Shown here piece by piece: positions 1-8,926 of a DNA stretch of 32,259 nucleotides. A program made the position numbers and the translations under genes. This DNA is from Bacteroidota bacterium (GTDB lineage: Bacteria; Bacteroidota; Bacteroidia; Chitinophagales; Chitinophagaceae). The stretch is from the NCBI GenBank assembly GCA_013285595.1, contig JABDHF010000027.1:1-32259 (forward strand), in the 5' to 3' direction. Position 1 is the stretch's first letter, and each line of letters begins with the position of its first letter. The notes below the pieces were generated by a model that was not told where the DNA came from, did no database searches, and saw nothing but the letters and a program-made list of their open reading frames with translations.

Positions 1-1
1 C

Positions 2-1696
2 TATCATCCGCTTACTACTCTTACCTATTTATTTGAGTTCCATTTTTTCGGGCTTAATCCTTTGCCTTATCACTTGCTAAATGTGGCGCTGCATTTGCTC
101 AATACGTGGCTGGTCTTTGCCTGCTGTGAAAAGCTAAGCAGCAACAGGTTAACCGCGGCCATTGTTGCCATCCTTTTTGCTATACACCCTATGCACGTAG
201 AGTCTGTAGCATGGATATCTGAGCGCAAAGATGTGCTGTATGCAGCATTTTACCTGCTATCGCTACATTCCTATCTTCAATACGTAGAAGGCCCGGCAAC
301 CAGAAAATATGGGCTTACGCTATTCTTTTTTATTCTATCACTCCTTTCAAAATCTGCTGCTGTAACCTTGCCCATCCTTCTACTCGCTACCGATGTGTAT
401 AAAGGCAGGGGCATTAATCAAAAAACACTGACAGAAAAGATTCCTTTCCTGCTGTTATCACTTGTATTTGGCATTATCAACATCTTTGCCCAAAAGGCTG
501 GTGGGCCGGTAGATGTATTGCTGTTGTATTACGGAGCTATTAATGGAGTGTTTCTTTTTACCTCCGGAATTGCCTTATACCTGGTCAGGGCTATTGTGCC
601 GTTTGACCTGTCGGCAATGCATTACTTTCCAAATATGCAGGGCAGTTTACCATGGCCTTATTATTTATCGCTACCCTTCCTGGCGCTGATTGTATGGCTT
701 ATTATCCGGCTGAAAAAAGATAACCCCATGCGCCGGGAAGTACTATTTGGCATCTCCTTCTTTTTTATTGCCATTTCCGTAATGCTGCAGCTGATCACGG
801 TGGGTTCCGCACTTACGGCGGAGCGCTATACCTACATATCCTATATTGGGTTCTTCTACATTGCGGGGCAATGGATAACAATTGTAACTGAGCAAAAAAA
901 ATACGGTACAACGGCCATTAGCATATTATGCCTGGCACTAGCCATATATTCTGTACAAACCTGGAACCGAATAGCCATATGGAAGGACGATGAAGTACTG
1001 CTAACCGATGTAATAAACAAAAACCCGGGAATTATAGATGTCAATTATATTTACCTGTTACGGGGCGACTCACGGATCAATAACCACGATCTGCGGGGAG
1101 CGCTTGATGATTATACGCAAACAATAGCAATGAATCCTCACTTTAAGTTTGAAAATAGCGCTTATTTCGGCAGGGCGCATGTATATGAAGAAATGGGAGA
1201 CCTTAAAGCTGCAATGGGCGATTACAACAATACTATTTTACTTAGCCCCAACCTTGCTGAAGCATACAACAGCCGTGGGTGGCTATACCTCAGGCAGGGC
1301 GATGTAAATGCTGCCATGCAGGATTATAACATGGCCATATCCTTAAAACCTGGTTATGCCGAAGCCTATAACAACCGCGGATGGGCTTATAACAATACCG
1401 GCAACATAAATGCTGCGTTACAGGATTATAGTAAAGCTATTGCGCTGGAGCCTTTGTTTGAAAAGCCCTATTTTAACCGGGCGGCTATCAAAGCAAATTC
1501 TGGAGACTTGCAGTCGGCCATCGGGGATTATGACTATTTAATAAAACTCCACCCCGATGATAATGCAGCATATTACTATCGCGGCATGGCTCGTCTGGCG
1601 ACAAAAAATACCGCAGGGGCCTGTGAAGACTGGAAAAGATCGGCAGATTTAGGCAATCAGAATGCGGCACAAAGATTACAGCAATATTGCCGTTAA
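2..1696 (+). CDS. TMTC-like multi-pass membrane protein with C-terminal TPRs (5' end outside window)
   Basis: The reading frame is open from the first bases and the visible residues align with residue 86 onward of the next gene, so about 85 N-terminal residues lie outside the window. The visible 564 residues begin with a multi-TM block. It contains the motif HPMHVESVAW followed by a RKDVL-type segment, and later AERYTYISYIGFFYI. These motifs are typical of the GT-C-like domain of TMTC/O-mannosyltransferase-type proteins. The last third is a run of about five TPRs (repeated YNxRGWxY and AxxDYxxAI patterns) ending in a GACEDWKRSADLG repeat and the C-terminus LQQYC. The known family suggests a lipid-linked sugar transferase in the inner membrane with TPRs as a protein-binding module. 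The substrate is unknown and enzymatic activity is inference. It is co-directional with a paralogue that starts 8 nt after its stop codon. Confidence 0.85.
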   Translation, partial: YHPLTTLTYLFEFHFFGLNPLPYHLLNVALHLLNTWLVFACCEKLSSNRLTAAIVAILFAIHPMHVESVAWISERKDVLYAAFYLLSLHSYLQYVEGPATRKYGLTLFFFILSLLSKSAAVTLPILLLATDVYKGRGINQKTLTEKIPFLLLSLVFGIINIFAQKAGGPVDVLLLYYGAINGVFLFTSGIALYLVRAIVPFDLSAMHYFPNMQGSLPWPYYLSLPFLALIVWLIIRLKKDNPMRREVLFGISFFFIAISVMLQLITVGSALTAERYTYISYIGFFYIAGQWITIVTEQKKYGTTAISILCLALAIYSVQTWNRIAIWKDDEVLLTDVINKNPGIIDVNYIYLLRGDSRINNHDLRGALDDYTQTIAMNPHFKFENSAYFGRAHVYEEMGDLKAAMGDYNNTILLSPNLAEAYNSRGWLYLRQGDVNAAMQDYNMAISLKPGYAEAYNNRGWAYNNTGNINAALQDYSKAIALEPLFEKPYFNRAAIKANSGDLQSAIGDYDYLIKLHPDDNAAYYYRGMARLATKNTAGACEDWKRSADLGNQNAAQRLQQYCR

Positions 1697-1704
1697 CTAA
1701 GAAT

Positions 1705-3636
1705 ATGGCAACTAAAAAAAACAAGACAACAGCAGCGGCACACCCGGCAGTAGCAGAAGAGAAAAAGGCCTCTTCTGTTCCTATATCTAAATGGGCTGTT
1801 CCGGCTATATTATTTTTTACCGCCTTACTATACCTAAAAGCCACCGTCAATGGGTTTACTTTCATAGATGATGACTATTACATCTTGAAAAATCCGTTTT
1901 TACACAATTTCAGCTGGAACGGCATTTGCGCAATCTTCACTTCATTCAGCAATTATAACTACCATCCTTTTACTACACTCATAGATCTCTTCATCTACAA
2001 GTACTTTTGGTTAGATCCGCTCCCGTATCATTTATTCAATGTACTGCTCCACGTTTTTAATGTATGGCTTGTATATATGTTTACAGAAAAACTAAGCAGT
2101 AAAAAGATAACCGGGCTTGTTGTTGCTATCTTGTTTGCCATTCATCCCCTGCATGTAGAGTCGGTGGCATGGGTATCCGAGCTAAAAGATGTGCTGTACA
2201 GTTCATTTTACCTGGCAGCACTCATTTTTTACCTTCGCTATTTGAACGGCAGCGGTACACTCAAATATTATATACTAACGCTTGTGTGCTTTATCGCGGC
2301 TCTCTTTTCTAAATCCGCAGCTGTTACGTTACCGGTACTGCTTATTTTAATAGACGTGTATAAAGAACGAAAACTGAACACGAACTCGCTAACGGGAAAA
2401 ATACCATTTCTTCTATTGTCGATTGTCTTTGGTATATTGGCTATCAAATCTCAGAGCTCTGGTGGCGCTGTTAATGATATATCTGTATACTACAATGTCA
2501 TAAACCGAATTTTTCTTTTTACTTCTGGTATTGCATATTATTTTATTGAGCTTATTGCACCTTCCAATCTAAGCGCACTTCATTTTTATCCTGATATATC
2601 AGGCAATGTTTTACCCTGGTATTACTACTTGTCTCTGCCCTTTCTGCTATTGATTCTATGGCTGGCTGCGCGCAAAAGCGCCTATAGAAAAGAGACAATA
2701 TTCGGCATTGTATTTTTCTTCGTGACGATCTCCGTAATGTTGCAGATCATTACTGTTGGCGCCTCACTTGCGGCAGAGCGGTATACGTACATACCTTATA
2801 TTGGGCTATTCTACATAGTCGGGCAATGGGTAGCAGACAACTATGAAAAGCGGCGAAGAATGATCAGACCTATGTTTGCTTTTATCGCCATTCTCTTCAG
2901 TATCATAACCTGGCTCCGCATAGATAAATGGAAAGATACAGATACGCTCTTTACAGACATTGTAGAAAAGAATGGTAACAACTGGCGCAACGGAATGGTA
3001 TATAACTCGTGGGGCGATTTTGAAAGCTATAGCGGAGATAAAAACAGTGCGGTACAAAAATATACCGAGGCCGTTCGTCTATTTCCAAGATACCCCACCG
3101 CTTTTTATAATCGGGGAAAAACGCTTGAAGAAAACGGCAATATAGTAGCGGCCATAAGAGATTATGACAATGCTATAAAATTAAATCACAACTACGCTCC
3201 ATACTACAATAGTCGTGGCTGGGTATATTACGAGTCTGGAAATAAAAAAGCAGCGATGCTTGACTATGACACCGCCTTGACGATAAATCATGATCTTCCC
3301 GAGGCTTATAATAACCGGGGATGGGCATATTACGAAGCAGGAAATCTGAAGGCAGCCATGAGCGACTATAACAGGGCGATTGCCAGCCTGCCCTCATTCA
3401 CAAAACCATATTACAACCGCGCCATTGTTAAAGCAGACCAGGGAGACCTTGCCGGCGCCGTAGCTGATTACAACGCGCTGATCAATATCAACAATAATGA
3501 TAGCCTCGCCTATTTCAACCGCGGCGTAATACGAATGAACCAAAAAGATATGCCCGGCGCATGTGCCGACTGGAAAACAGCAATGGATATGGGATATAAA
3601 AATGCCGGGGGAATGTTACAGCAATATTGCAAGTAG
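1705..3636 (+). CDS. TMTC-like multi-pass membrane protein with C-terminal TPRs (second paralogue)
   Basis: This 643-residue protein is the tandem paralogue of the preceding gene. I chose the ATG at 1705; an upstream in-frame TTG at 1687 overlaps the previous gene and is less likely. Residues 1-28 are Lys/Ala-rich and probably cytoplasmic. The first TM segment is at about 30-48, followed by an acidic loop FIDDD (D55-D57) where GT-C enzymes carry their catalytic or metal-binding acidic residues. HPLHVESVAW is at 147-156 and AERYTYIPYIG lies in the last membrane block. About six TPRs fill residues 430-643, ending in a GACADW repeat and LQQYC. The acidic loop supports a glycosyltransferase-type fold, but the reaction and acceptor cannot be read from sequence. 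The last 15 bases of the LQQYC segment are identical in the two paralogues (1676-1690 and 3616-3630). Confidence 0.88.
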   Translation: MATKKNKTTAAAHPAVAEEKKASSVPISKWAVPAILFFTALLYLKATVNGFTFIDDDYYILKNPFLHNFSWNGICAIFTSFSNYNYHPFTTLIDLFIYKYFWLDPLPYHLFNVLLHVFNVWLVYMFTEKLSSKKITGLVVAILFAIHPLHVESVAWVSELKDVLYSSFYLAALIFYLRYLNGSGTLKYYILTLVCFIAALFSKSAAVTLPVLLILIDVYKERKLNTNSLTGKIPFLLLSIVFGILAIKSQSSGGAVNDISVYYNVINRIFLFTSGIAYYFIELIAPSNLSALHFYPDISGNVLPWYYYLSLPFLLLILWLAARKSAYRKETIFGIVFFFVTISVMLQIITVGASLAAERYTYIPYIGLFYIVGQWVADNYEKRRRMIRPMFAFIAILFSIITWLRIDKWKDTDTLFTDIVEKNGNNWRNGMVYNSWGDFESYSGDKNSAVQKYTEAVRLFPRYPTAFYNRGKTLEENGNIVAAIRDYDNAIKLNHNYAPYYNSRGWVYYESGNKKAAMLDYDTALTINHDLPEAYNNRGWAYYEAGNLKAAMSDYNRAIASLPSFTKPYYNRAIVKADQGDLAGAVADYNALININNNDSLAYFNRGVIRMNQKDMPGACADWKTAMDMGYKNAGGMLQQYCK

Positions 3637-3637
3637 G

Positions 3638-4235
3638 CTATTCCCCATCTGGTAGAGAAGCCTCAAACAACTCTGATAAATTTAATGAAAAACCAGGAAG
3701 CACCGTTGATGCAATAACATCACCAAAAGTCATTTGTCGCGATGGTTGGTATTTCCCTCCTACCAACGTGTTTATTACTAATGTGCCATTTTGTGGCGAA
3801 ACGATCCAATATTCATTTACTCCCGCTTGCTCGTATATTTCGTACTTATTTTTTAACTCCTTAACATTATTCCCGGGAGATAGTATCTCAACTACAATAC
3901 CAGGCGCACCTGCATACCCACGTTTATCTTGTTTTGTAAGGTCGCATATCACACAAATATCCGGCTGCAAAACGGTAATTATATCTTTATCATCTATCGA
4001 CTTTAGTGGCAACCGAACATCGAATGGTGCGGAAAATACTTTGCACTCCTTCCCCCTAAGATGACTCCATAAAAAACCATGCAAATCTGATGAAATACGC
4101 TGATGTAAATTGCCCGGAGCCGGGCTCATTTTAAATATCCGGCCCTTTATCAGTTCTACCCGCTCACTAAACTGCCACTTCAGATAATCGGCATAAAGTG
4201 TACGATTTTGTCAAATCCAGATCTGAAAATTGCAT
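3638..4235 (-). pseudogene. Uma2-family (DUF820) nuclease-fold protein, frameshifted near the N-terminus
   Basis: The in-frame part (stop at 3638, ATG at 4129, 163 residues) has the Uma2 core: PD at residues 56-57, GAPGIVVEILSPGN with E81, a K95xxxY-type helix and GVNEYWIV. This matches the PD-(D/E)xK nuclease-like fold. The conserved N-terminus lies upstream but is split. An ATG at 4235 encodes MQFSDLDLTKSYT. One extra T at the AAA run 4195-4197 (forward strand) then changes frame, and the next frame continues YADYLKWQFSERVELIKGR into the core. Removing one base gives a 198-residue protein of normal family length. The core frame has no ATG, GTG or TTG between its upstream stop and 4129. It is either a recent pseudogene or a base error, and a shortened product from 4129 remains possible. 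A weak TAnnTTTG match lies at 4252-4259. A perfect 12-bp palindrome sits at 4316-4327. It converges with the TMTC-like gene, leaving 1 nt between stops. Confidence 0.8.
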
Positions 4236-4356
4236 ATCAGCCAAGTTTATTCAAAAATACTCTAAAAATTATAAACATGCCGTGCGTACGTAATCCCAAC
4301 GATGCAGTTGTAGTTTGTAGTACTACAGTAATATTGGAGATACGCAATTTACAGGA

Positions 4357-4734
4357 CTACCATACCAACCGGATATCGTAACTATCGAACTCTTTATCTC
4401 TTAATATTACCGTTAAATTATTGCTTATACTTTGGGATATAATAATTCTATCAAAGGGGTCTTTGTGATGAAATGGAAGTTCGGATAATACAAAAGTATC
4501 TTCTATTGAAATAGGTAAGACATTGATATAGTTCCTGCTTAATTGATTATTGATTTCCTTAAAAGAAGTATATAATTCCAGTTTCTTCACACTAATTTTT
4601 ATCGCAATTTCCCAAATACTGGCTATACTCAAATAGTTTTCTCCATTATCAATAGTTTTCTTTGCTTTTGAAGACAGTTCTTTATCTCCATTCACAAACC
4701 AAATGAAAGTATGGGTATCAAGAAGATTTTTCAT
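4357..4734 (-). CDS. vapC: Type II toxin, VapC-like PIN-domain ribonuclease
   Basis: This 125-residue protein has PIN-domain architecture. LLDTHTFIW places the first acidic residue at D6, SIWEIAIK gives E42, KDPFDRIII gives D92 and D95, and the C-terminal LRDKEFDSYD gives D113 and D117. PIN toxins of this type are Mg-dependent ribonucleases that cleave tRNA, rRNA or mRNA; the target here cannot be predicted. The start codon follows the antitoxin stop codon after 3 nt, so the pair is translationally linked. The gene is AT-rich (16 G/C in bases 4561-4620, against 35 in mutS bases 7201-7260), which fits horizontal acquisition. Which VapC subgroup it belongs to is uncertain. Confidence 0.88.
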   Translation of the reverse strand: MKNLLDTHTFIWFVNGDKELSSKAKKTIDNGENYLSIASIWEIAIKISVKKLELYTSFKEINNQLSRNYINVLPISIEDTFVLSELPFHHKDPFDRIIISQSISNNLTVILRDKEFDSYDIRLVW

Positions 4735-4737
4735 TTA

Positions 4738-4941
4738 TCACATATAATCTTTAAAATCTTCTAATGGTTCATCAAAATCAGGCATCATCTTAAACATACC
4801 TTTTGCGCTGCCAAATTTTGGTTTCCGGTCAGGCTGCTTTTTTTCTTCCTTACTCAGTAAAAAATCAATAAAATCTATCACTTCAGATTGCAGATTAGCT
4901 GGCAACCTGGATAGTTTACTGTATACCAAAGCGTCTTCCAT
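4738..4941 (-). CDS. vapB: DUF2281-type antitoxin partner of the PIN toxin
   Basis: This 67-residue protein starts with an amphipathic region, LPANLQSEVIDFIDFLL, the usual N-terminus of DUF2281 proteins. A charged linker follows, then FGSAKGMFKMMPDFDEPLEDFKDYM-like C-terminal residues that are strongly characteristic of the family. DUF2281 proteins are generally encoded just upstream of PIN toxins and are taken to be their antitoxins, with the acidic C-terminus binding the toxin. The gene is first in the two-gene unit and lies about 20 bp downstream of a good promoter match, so autoregulation is plausible but not visible in the sequence. Confidence 0.82.
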   Translation of the reverse strand: MEDALVYSKLSRLPANLQSEVIDFIDFLLSKEEKKQPDRKPKFGSAKGMFKMMPDFDEPLEDFKDYM

Positions 4942-4961
4942 TTTTTTTGTTTTTCTACTCT

Positions 4962-4994
4962 CAAAGTTAAATCATTTTCCATTAATACTATCAA
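4962..4994 (-). promoter_or_regulatory. Bacteroidota-type promoter for the vapB-vapC pair
   Basis: On the minus strand TTG (4994-4992) is separated by 22 nt from TAACTTTG (4969-4962), matching the TTG-N(17-23)-TAnnTTTG consensus. Transcription would start about 15 nt before the antitoxin ATG. Confidence 0.55.
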
Positions 4995-5051
4995 TGTAAC
5001 AGTGGGGATAGGCCCATAAAAATTGGTCTATCTCATCAACTGCTTACAAAC

Positions 5052-5068
5052 TTATCCACATATCCACA
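5052..5068 (+). promoter_or_regulatory. Two tandem DnaA-box-like 9-mers upstream of mutS
   Basis: TTATCCACA at 5052-5060 is identical to the strongest E. coli DnaA box. ATATCCACA at 5060-5068 differs by one base and shares one base with the first. They lie about 55-70 bp upstream of the proposed mutS promoter, in the AT-rich 193-bp gap between vapB and mutS. No further box was seen in the gap, so an origin is not indicated. DnaA-dependent regulation is only a possibility. Confidence 0.4.
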
Positions 5069-5121
5069 CCACCCAGCTATACCAACACACAATTAAGCCG
5101 TAAAGCCATTTTTAAAGCAAT

Positions 5122-5129
5122 TACATTTG
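5122..5129 (+). promoter_or_regulatory. Candidate -7 element of the mutS promoter
   Basis: TACATTTG matches TAnnTTTG and ends 5 nt before the mutS ATG, so the transcript would be leaderless or nearly so. No clear TTG lies at the expected upstream distance. Confidence 0.45.
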
Positions 5130-5134
5130 CAGCA

Positions 5135-7753
5135 ATGGCAAAGGAGAAAGTGGCGGAAACCCCTTTAATGAAACAACATAAGGATATTAAAGCCAAATAT
5201 CCCGATGCGGTTTTACTATTCCGGGTAGGTGATTTTTACGAGACTTTCAGCGAAGACGCCCATATTGCTTCAAGGGTATTGGGCATCACGCTCACCAAGC
5301 GCTCAAATGGCTCTGCATCTTCTGTAGACCTTGCCGGTTTCCCTTACCATTCGCTCGATACGTACCTGCACAAACTGGTGAAAGCCGGCTATCGTGTAGC
5401 CATCTGTGATCAGCTCGAAGACCCCAAACTTACCAAGGGCATCGTGAAGCGTGGCGTTACAGAGCTAGTAACTCCCGGCGTGGCAACAAGCGATAAACTC
5501 CTCGAAAACAGGACAAATAACTTCCTGGCGGCGCTGCATCTTGGGGAGCCGATGTGCGGCATTGCGTTCCTCGATATTACTACCGGCGAGTTCTATACAG
5601 CCGAAGGTAATACCGAGTATATGGATAAATTGCTGCAAAGCTTTCAGCCATCAGAGGTCATTATTTCCAAGTCGCAGGCCAAGCGTTTTAAGGAGCAGTT
5701 TGATACCAAGGTATACACTTTCCAGCTCGATGAATGGGTGTTTCGTGAGCAGTATTGTTATGACCTGATGCTGCAACACTTCCAGACACAATCACTCAAA
5801 GGCTATGGCATAGAAGACCTAAAGGCTGCCATTGTAGCATGTGGCGTGGCGCTGCATTACCTGAAAGATACAGAGCATGCTAACCTGCAACACATAAACT
5901 CCCTGCAACGTATAGTAGCCACCGACTTTTTGTGGATGGACCGGTTTACTATCCGCAACCTGGAACTGGTACACAGCAGCTATGAGCAGGGCACCAACCT
6001 GCTACAGGCAATAGATCATACACATACGCCCATGGGCGCGCGCCTTATGAAGCGATGGATGATCTTCCCGCTTTTTGACATTAACCGTATAGAACAGCGG
6101 CTGAACCTTGTAAGCCATTTTATTTTAGAGCAAGACCTCAATCATTCACTTACAAACCTCATCAAGCAAATTGGGGACGTGGAGCGGCTTATCGGCAAAG
6201 TGCCTTTAAAGAAAGCCAACCCACGCGAAGTAATGCAGCTGGCACGCAGCCTGAAATTCATGGAAGACATGAAAGACCTTTGTGCGAAGTCGGAAGAAGC
6301 TGCATTGTGCCGTATAGTAGAGTCGCTTCAGCCACTCGCTGAGTTGAGAGAACGTATTCTCAGAACGATCGTAGACGAGGCTCCGGTGCAGGTAAACAAG
6401 GGCGGCATGATACGCGCGGGTATGTCGGAAGAGCTGGATCACCTGCGCACCATTTCGCGTAGCGGTAAAGATTACCTGTTGCAGATACAGCAGCAGGAAT
6501 CACAGCGCACAGGTATTTCTTCGCTCAAAATATCTTACAATAACGTCTTTGGTTATTATCTCGAAGTTACTCATACGCATAAAGACAAAGTACCTGTCGA
6601 CTGGATCCGCAAACAAACGCTGGCAAATGCAGAGCGCTATATAACACCGGAGCTTAAAGAATATGAAGAAAAAATACTAGGAGCGGAAGATAAGATACTG
6701 GCTATAGAGCTGGAGCTATACCAGCAGTTGCTGGTGAGCATAGAGCCTTTTATATCGGCTATTCAGACCAATGCCCACATCATTGCCCAGCTGGATTGCC
6801 TGTTGTGTTTTGCCAATAACGCCCACCGGTACAATTACCACCGCCCTACCCTTGTTAGCGAACCCATACTGGAAATAAAAGAAGGTCGCCACCCGGTTAT
6901 AGAGCAGCAACTACCACCCGGAGATAGCTATGTAGCTAACGATATAACGCTCAACAAAACCGAACAGCAGGTGATCATACTCACCGGGCCAAACATGAGC
7001 GGTAAGTCGGCCCTGCTGCGGCAAACGGCAATCATCACCCTTATGGCGCATATGGGCAGCTTTGTACCTGCCGATGCTGCTACCATAGGCCTTACAGATA
7101 AGATATTTACCCGAGTAGGCGCATCAGATAACCTGAGTGGCGGCGAGAGTACCTTCATGGTGGAAATGAATGAAACTGCCAGCATCATCAATAACCTCAG
7201 CGAGCGTAGCCTGGTGCTGCTCGATGAGATAGGCCGTGGCACCAGCACTTACGATGGTATATCACTGGCGTGGTCTATTGTAGAGCACCTGCATAACAGC
7301 TCATCAAAGCCTAAGACACTTTTTGCCACACACTACCATGAATTAAATGAGCTGGAAAATCAGCTGGCTCGTGTCCGCAATTACCATATCACCCATAAGG
7401 AAACCGGCAATAAGGTGATCTTCCTGCGCAAGCTGGCACCCGGCGGCAGCCGGCATAGCTTTGGTATACAGGTGGCGCGCATGGCGGGTATGCCGGTAAA
7501 ACTGCTCGACCGCGCCAACGAAATTTTAGCGCAGCTTGAAGAAAGGCACGCCAGCACCGGCGACACCTTACAAAAGGTGAAAGCCATAAAGCCACTTCCC
7601 CATTACCAGCTCAATATTTTTGATGGCGTTACAGACGATATTCGCCGCATACAACAGCTACTCGATGAAACCGATATTAATATACTCACTCCTGTAGAAG
7701 CCCTGATGAAGCTAAATGAGATGAAAGGAATAGTGAAGCAGTACAGAAACTAA
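5135..7753 (+). CDS. mutS: DNA mismatch repair protein MutS
   Basis: This 872-residue MutS1 protein is full length for the family. The mismatch-recognition motif is in VGDFYETF, with F34 stacking on the mispair and E36 contacting the base. Connector, lever and clamp regions follow. The ABC-type ATPase carries the Walker A segment TGPNMSGKS (residues 617-625), a downstream LSGGEST signature-like stretch and Walker B LVLLDEIGRGTST (693-705). The protein binds base mismatches and small loops and starts repair with MutL. The start is fixed by the N-terminal alignment and by the TAnnTTTG element just upstream. It stands alone, with a divergent toxin-antitoxin pair on its left and a convergent hydrolase gene 8 nt beyond its stop. 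Confidence 0.98.
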   Translation: MAKEKVAETPLMKQHKDIKAKYPDAVLLFRVGDFYETFSEDAHIASRVLGITLTKRSNGSASSVDLAGFPYHSLDTYLHKLVKAGYRVAICDQLEDPKLTKGIVKRGVTELVTPGVATSDKLLENRTNNFLAALHLGEPMCGIAFLDITTGEFYTAEGNTEYMDKLLQSFQPSEVIISKSQAKRFKEQFDTKVYTFQLDEWVFREQYCYDLMLQHFQTQSLKGYGIEDLKAAIVACGVALHYLKDTEHANLQHINSLQRIVATDFLWMDRFTIRNLELVHSSYEQGTNLLQAIDHTHTPMGARLMKRWMIFPLFDINRIEQRLNLVSHFILEQDLNHSLTNLIKQIGDVERLIGKVPLKKANPREVMQLARSLKFMEDMKDLCAKSEEAALCRIVESLQPLAELRERILRTIVDEAPVQVNKGGMIRAGMSEELDHLRTISRSGKDYLLQIQQQESQRTGISSLKISYNNVFGYYLEVTHTHKDKVPVDWIRKQTLANAERYITPELKEYEEKILGAEDKILAIELELYQQLLVSIEPFISAIQTNAHIIAQLDCLLCFANNAHRYNYHRPTLVSEPILEIKEGRHPVIEQQLPPGDSYVANDITLNKTEQQVIILTGPNMSGKSALLRQTAIITLMAHMGSFVPADAATIGLTDKIFTRVGASDNLSGGESTFMVEMNETASIINNLSERSLVLLDEIGRGTSTYDGISLAWSIVEHLHNSSSKPKTLFATHYHELNELENQLARVRNYHITHKETGNKVIFLRKLAPGGSRHSFGIQVARMAGMPVKLLDRANEILAQLEERHASTGDTLQKVKAIKPLPHYQLNIFDGVTDDIRRIQQLLDETDINILTPVEALMKLNEMKGIVKQYRN

Positions 7754-7761
7754 GGACTAGG

Positions 7762-8862
7762 TCACTGTACTTTCTCCCACCATGCAGCATAAGTTTTAGT
7801 GGTATCTTTCAGATCAACCTCCTCGCCTATCATCGGCGTTATTAAGCACACATTTTCTGCCAGTGCTTTTTTGGTCACCCTTTTTATGGAGTCGTCCCAA
7901 TCATGGTTAGCTAATGCAAATTTGCCCCAATGCACGGGTATTATTGCTTTGGCTTTTAGCTCCTGCCCTGCCTGTACCACCTCCTCCGGCATCATGTGTA
8001 TGTACTTCCAGCTTTTGTTGTACTGGCCGCATTCCATTATGGCTATGTCGAAAGGGCCGAATTGCTCCCCAATAGTTTTAAAATGAACATCGTAACCTGA
8101 ATCGCCACCCATAAATAGGTTCATCGTCGGCGTCTTCAATACAAACGATGTCCATAGCGATCTGTTCCTTCTAAAACCCCTGCCTGAAAAATGCCTTGCA
8201 GTCGTTGTGTTCACTGTAAAATCATTACCCAGCTTCACTTCTTCGTTCCACCCTTTTTCTATGATCCTGTCTTTATCATAACCCCATAGTTCCAGGTGCG
8301 CGCCTACTCCCAGTGCGGTTACCACTCTTTTCACCTTACCCTTCAGCTTCAGTATGGTGTCATAATCCAGGTGGTCCCAATGGTCGTGAGATAAAAACAG
8401 GTAATCTATTTCTGGAAGGTCATCCACACTATAAGCATCGGCACCGTTAAAAGCCCTTGTAGTAGATCTTATTGGCGATGCAGCTCCGCTAAAAACGGGA
8501 TCCATCAGTATCTTCTTTCCATCCACCTGCAAAAAATAAGATGAATGGCCAAACCATACCAGTACATTTTTGTCCGGGGAAAGCGACAGCAGGTCTGTTT
8601 TTTGAGTAGGTATTTTATCTATTGGTTTTCTCCGCTTGCTTGCGCCAAACATAAACTCTTTCAATACGCCAAAAAAGCTTGCTCCTTCGGTAAGGCTTGG
8701 CGTGTTACTTACATTCTGAAAGCTGCCATTTTGATAATTGGGAGATTGTTTTATCAATCCCAGCCGCTTGCCCGAAGGTAGCTTTCCAAATTTCGGCTGC
8801 TGTACAAAAACGAATACGATAAGAAAGAATGCGACTATTACTAATACTGCTATGGTCATCAC
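7762..8862 (-). CDS. Membrane-anchored metallo-beta-lactamase-fold hydrolase (NAPE-PLD/UlaG-like)
   Basis: This 366-residue protein has an N-terminal hydrophobic anchor (residues 3-20). The MBL fold follows, with GHSSYFLQVDGKKILMDP at about 105-122. The metal-binding motif SHDHWDHLD gives H159, H161, D163 and H164; further ligands are likely H224 (ARHFSGRG), D254 (MGGDSGYD) and H311 (VHWGKF). The order and the GRG and HWG motifs match the NAPE-PLD-like branch of MBL hydrolases. In characterised relatives this branch acts on phospholipid or phosphodiester bonds, but the bacterial substrate is not established. Its active site probably lies outside the cytoplasmic membrane. It is monocistronic and converges with mutS. 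Confidence 0.88.
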   Translation of the reverse strand: MMTIAVLVIVAFFLIVFVFVQQPKFGKLPSGKRLGLIKQSPNYQNGSFQNVSNTPSLTEGASFFGVLKEFMFGASKRRKPIDKIPTQKTDLLSLSPDKNVLVWFGHSSYFLQVDGKKILMDPVFSGAASPIRSTTRAFNGADAYSVDDLPEIDYLFLSHDHWDHLDYDTILKLKGKVKRVVTALGVGAHLELWGYDKDRIIEKGWNEEVKLGNDFTVNTTTARHFSGRGFRRNRSLWTSFVLKTPTMNLFMGGDSGYDVHFKTIGEQFGPFDIAIMECGQYNKSWKYIHMMPEEVVQAGQELKAKAIIPVHWGKFALANHDWDDSIKRVTKKALAENVCLITPMIGEEVDLKDTTKTYAAWWEKVQ

Positions 8863-8926
8863 TGCTTGTTGAAATTGAGAGATACACTTTGTAACCTTAT
8901 ACGCCAGGAAGGCTCTAATGTAGGAA

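Noticed and set aside
4316-4327. Perfect palindrome TGTAGTACTACA as a toxin-antitoxin operator
   Set aside because: It lies downstream of the toxin gene, away from the promoter at 4962-4994, in low-complexity sequence; chance is likely.
5052-5134. Replication origin next to mutS
   Set aside because: Only two DnaA-like boxes and no dnaA/dnaN or other origin-linked genes; too little evidence.
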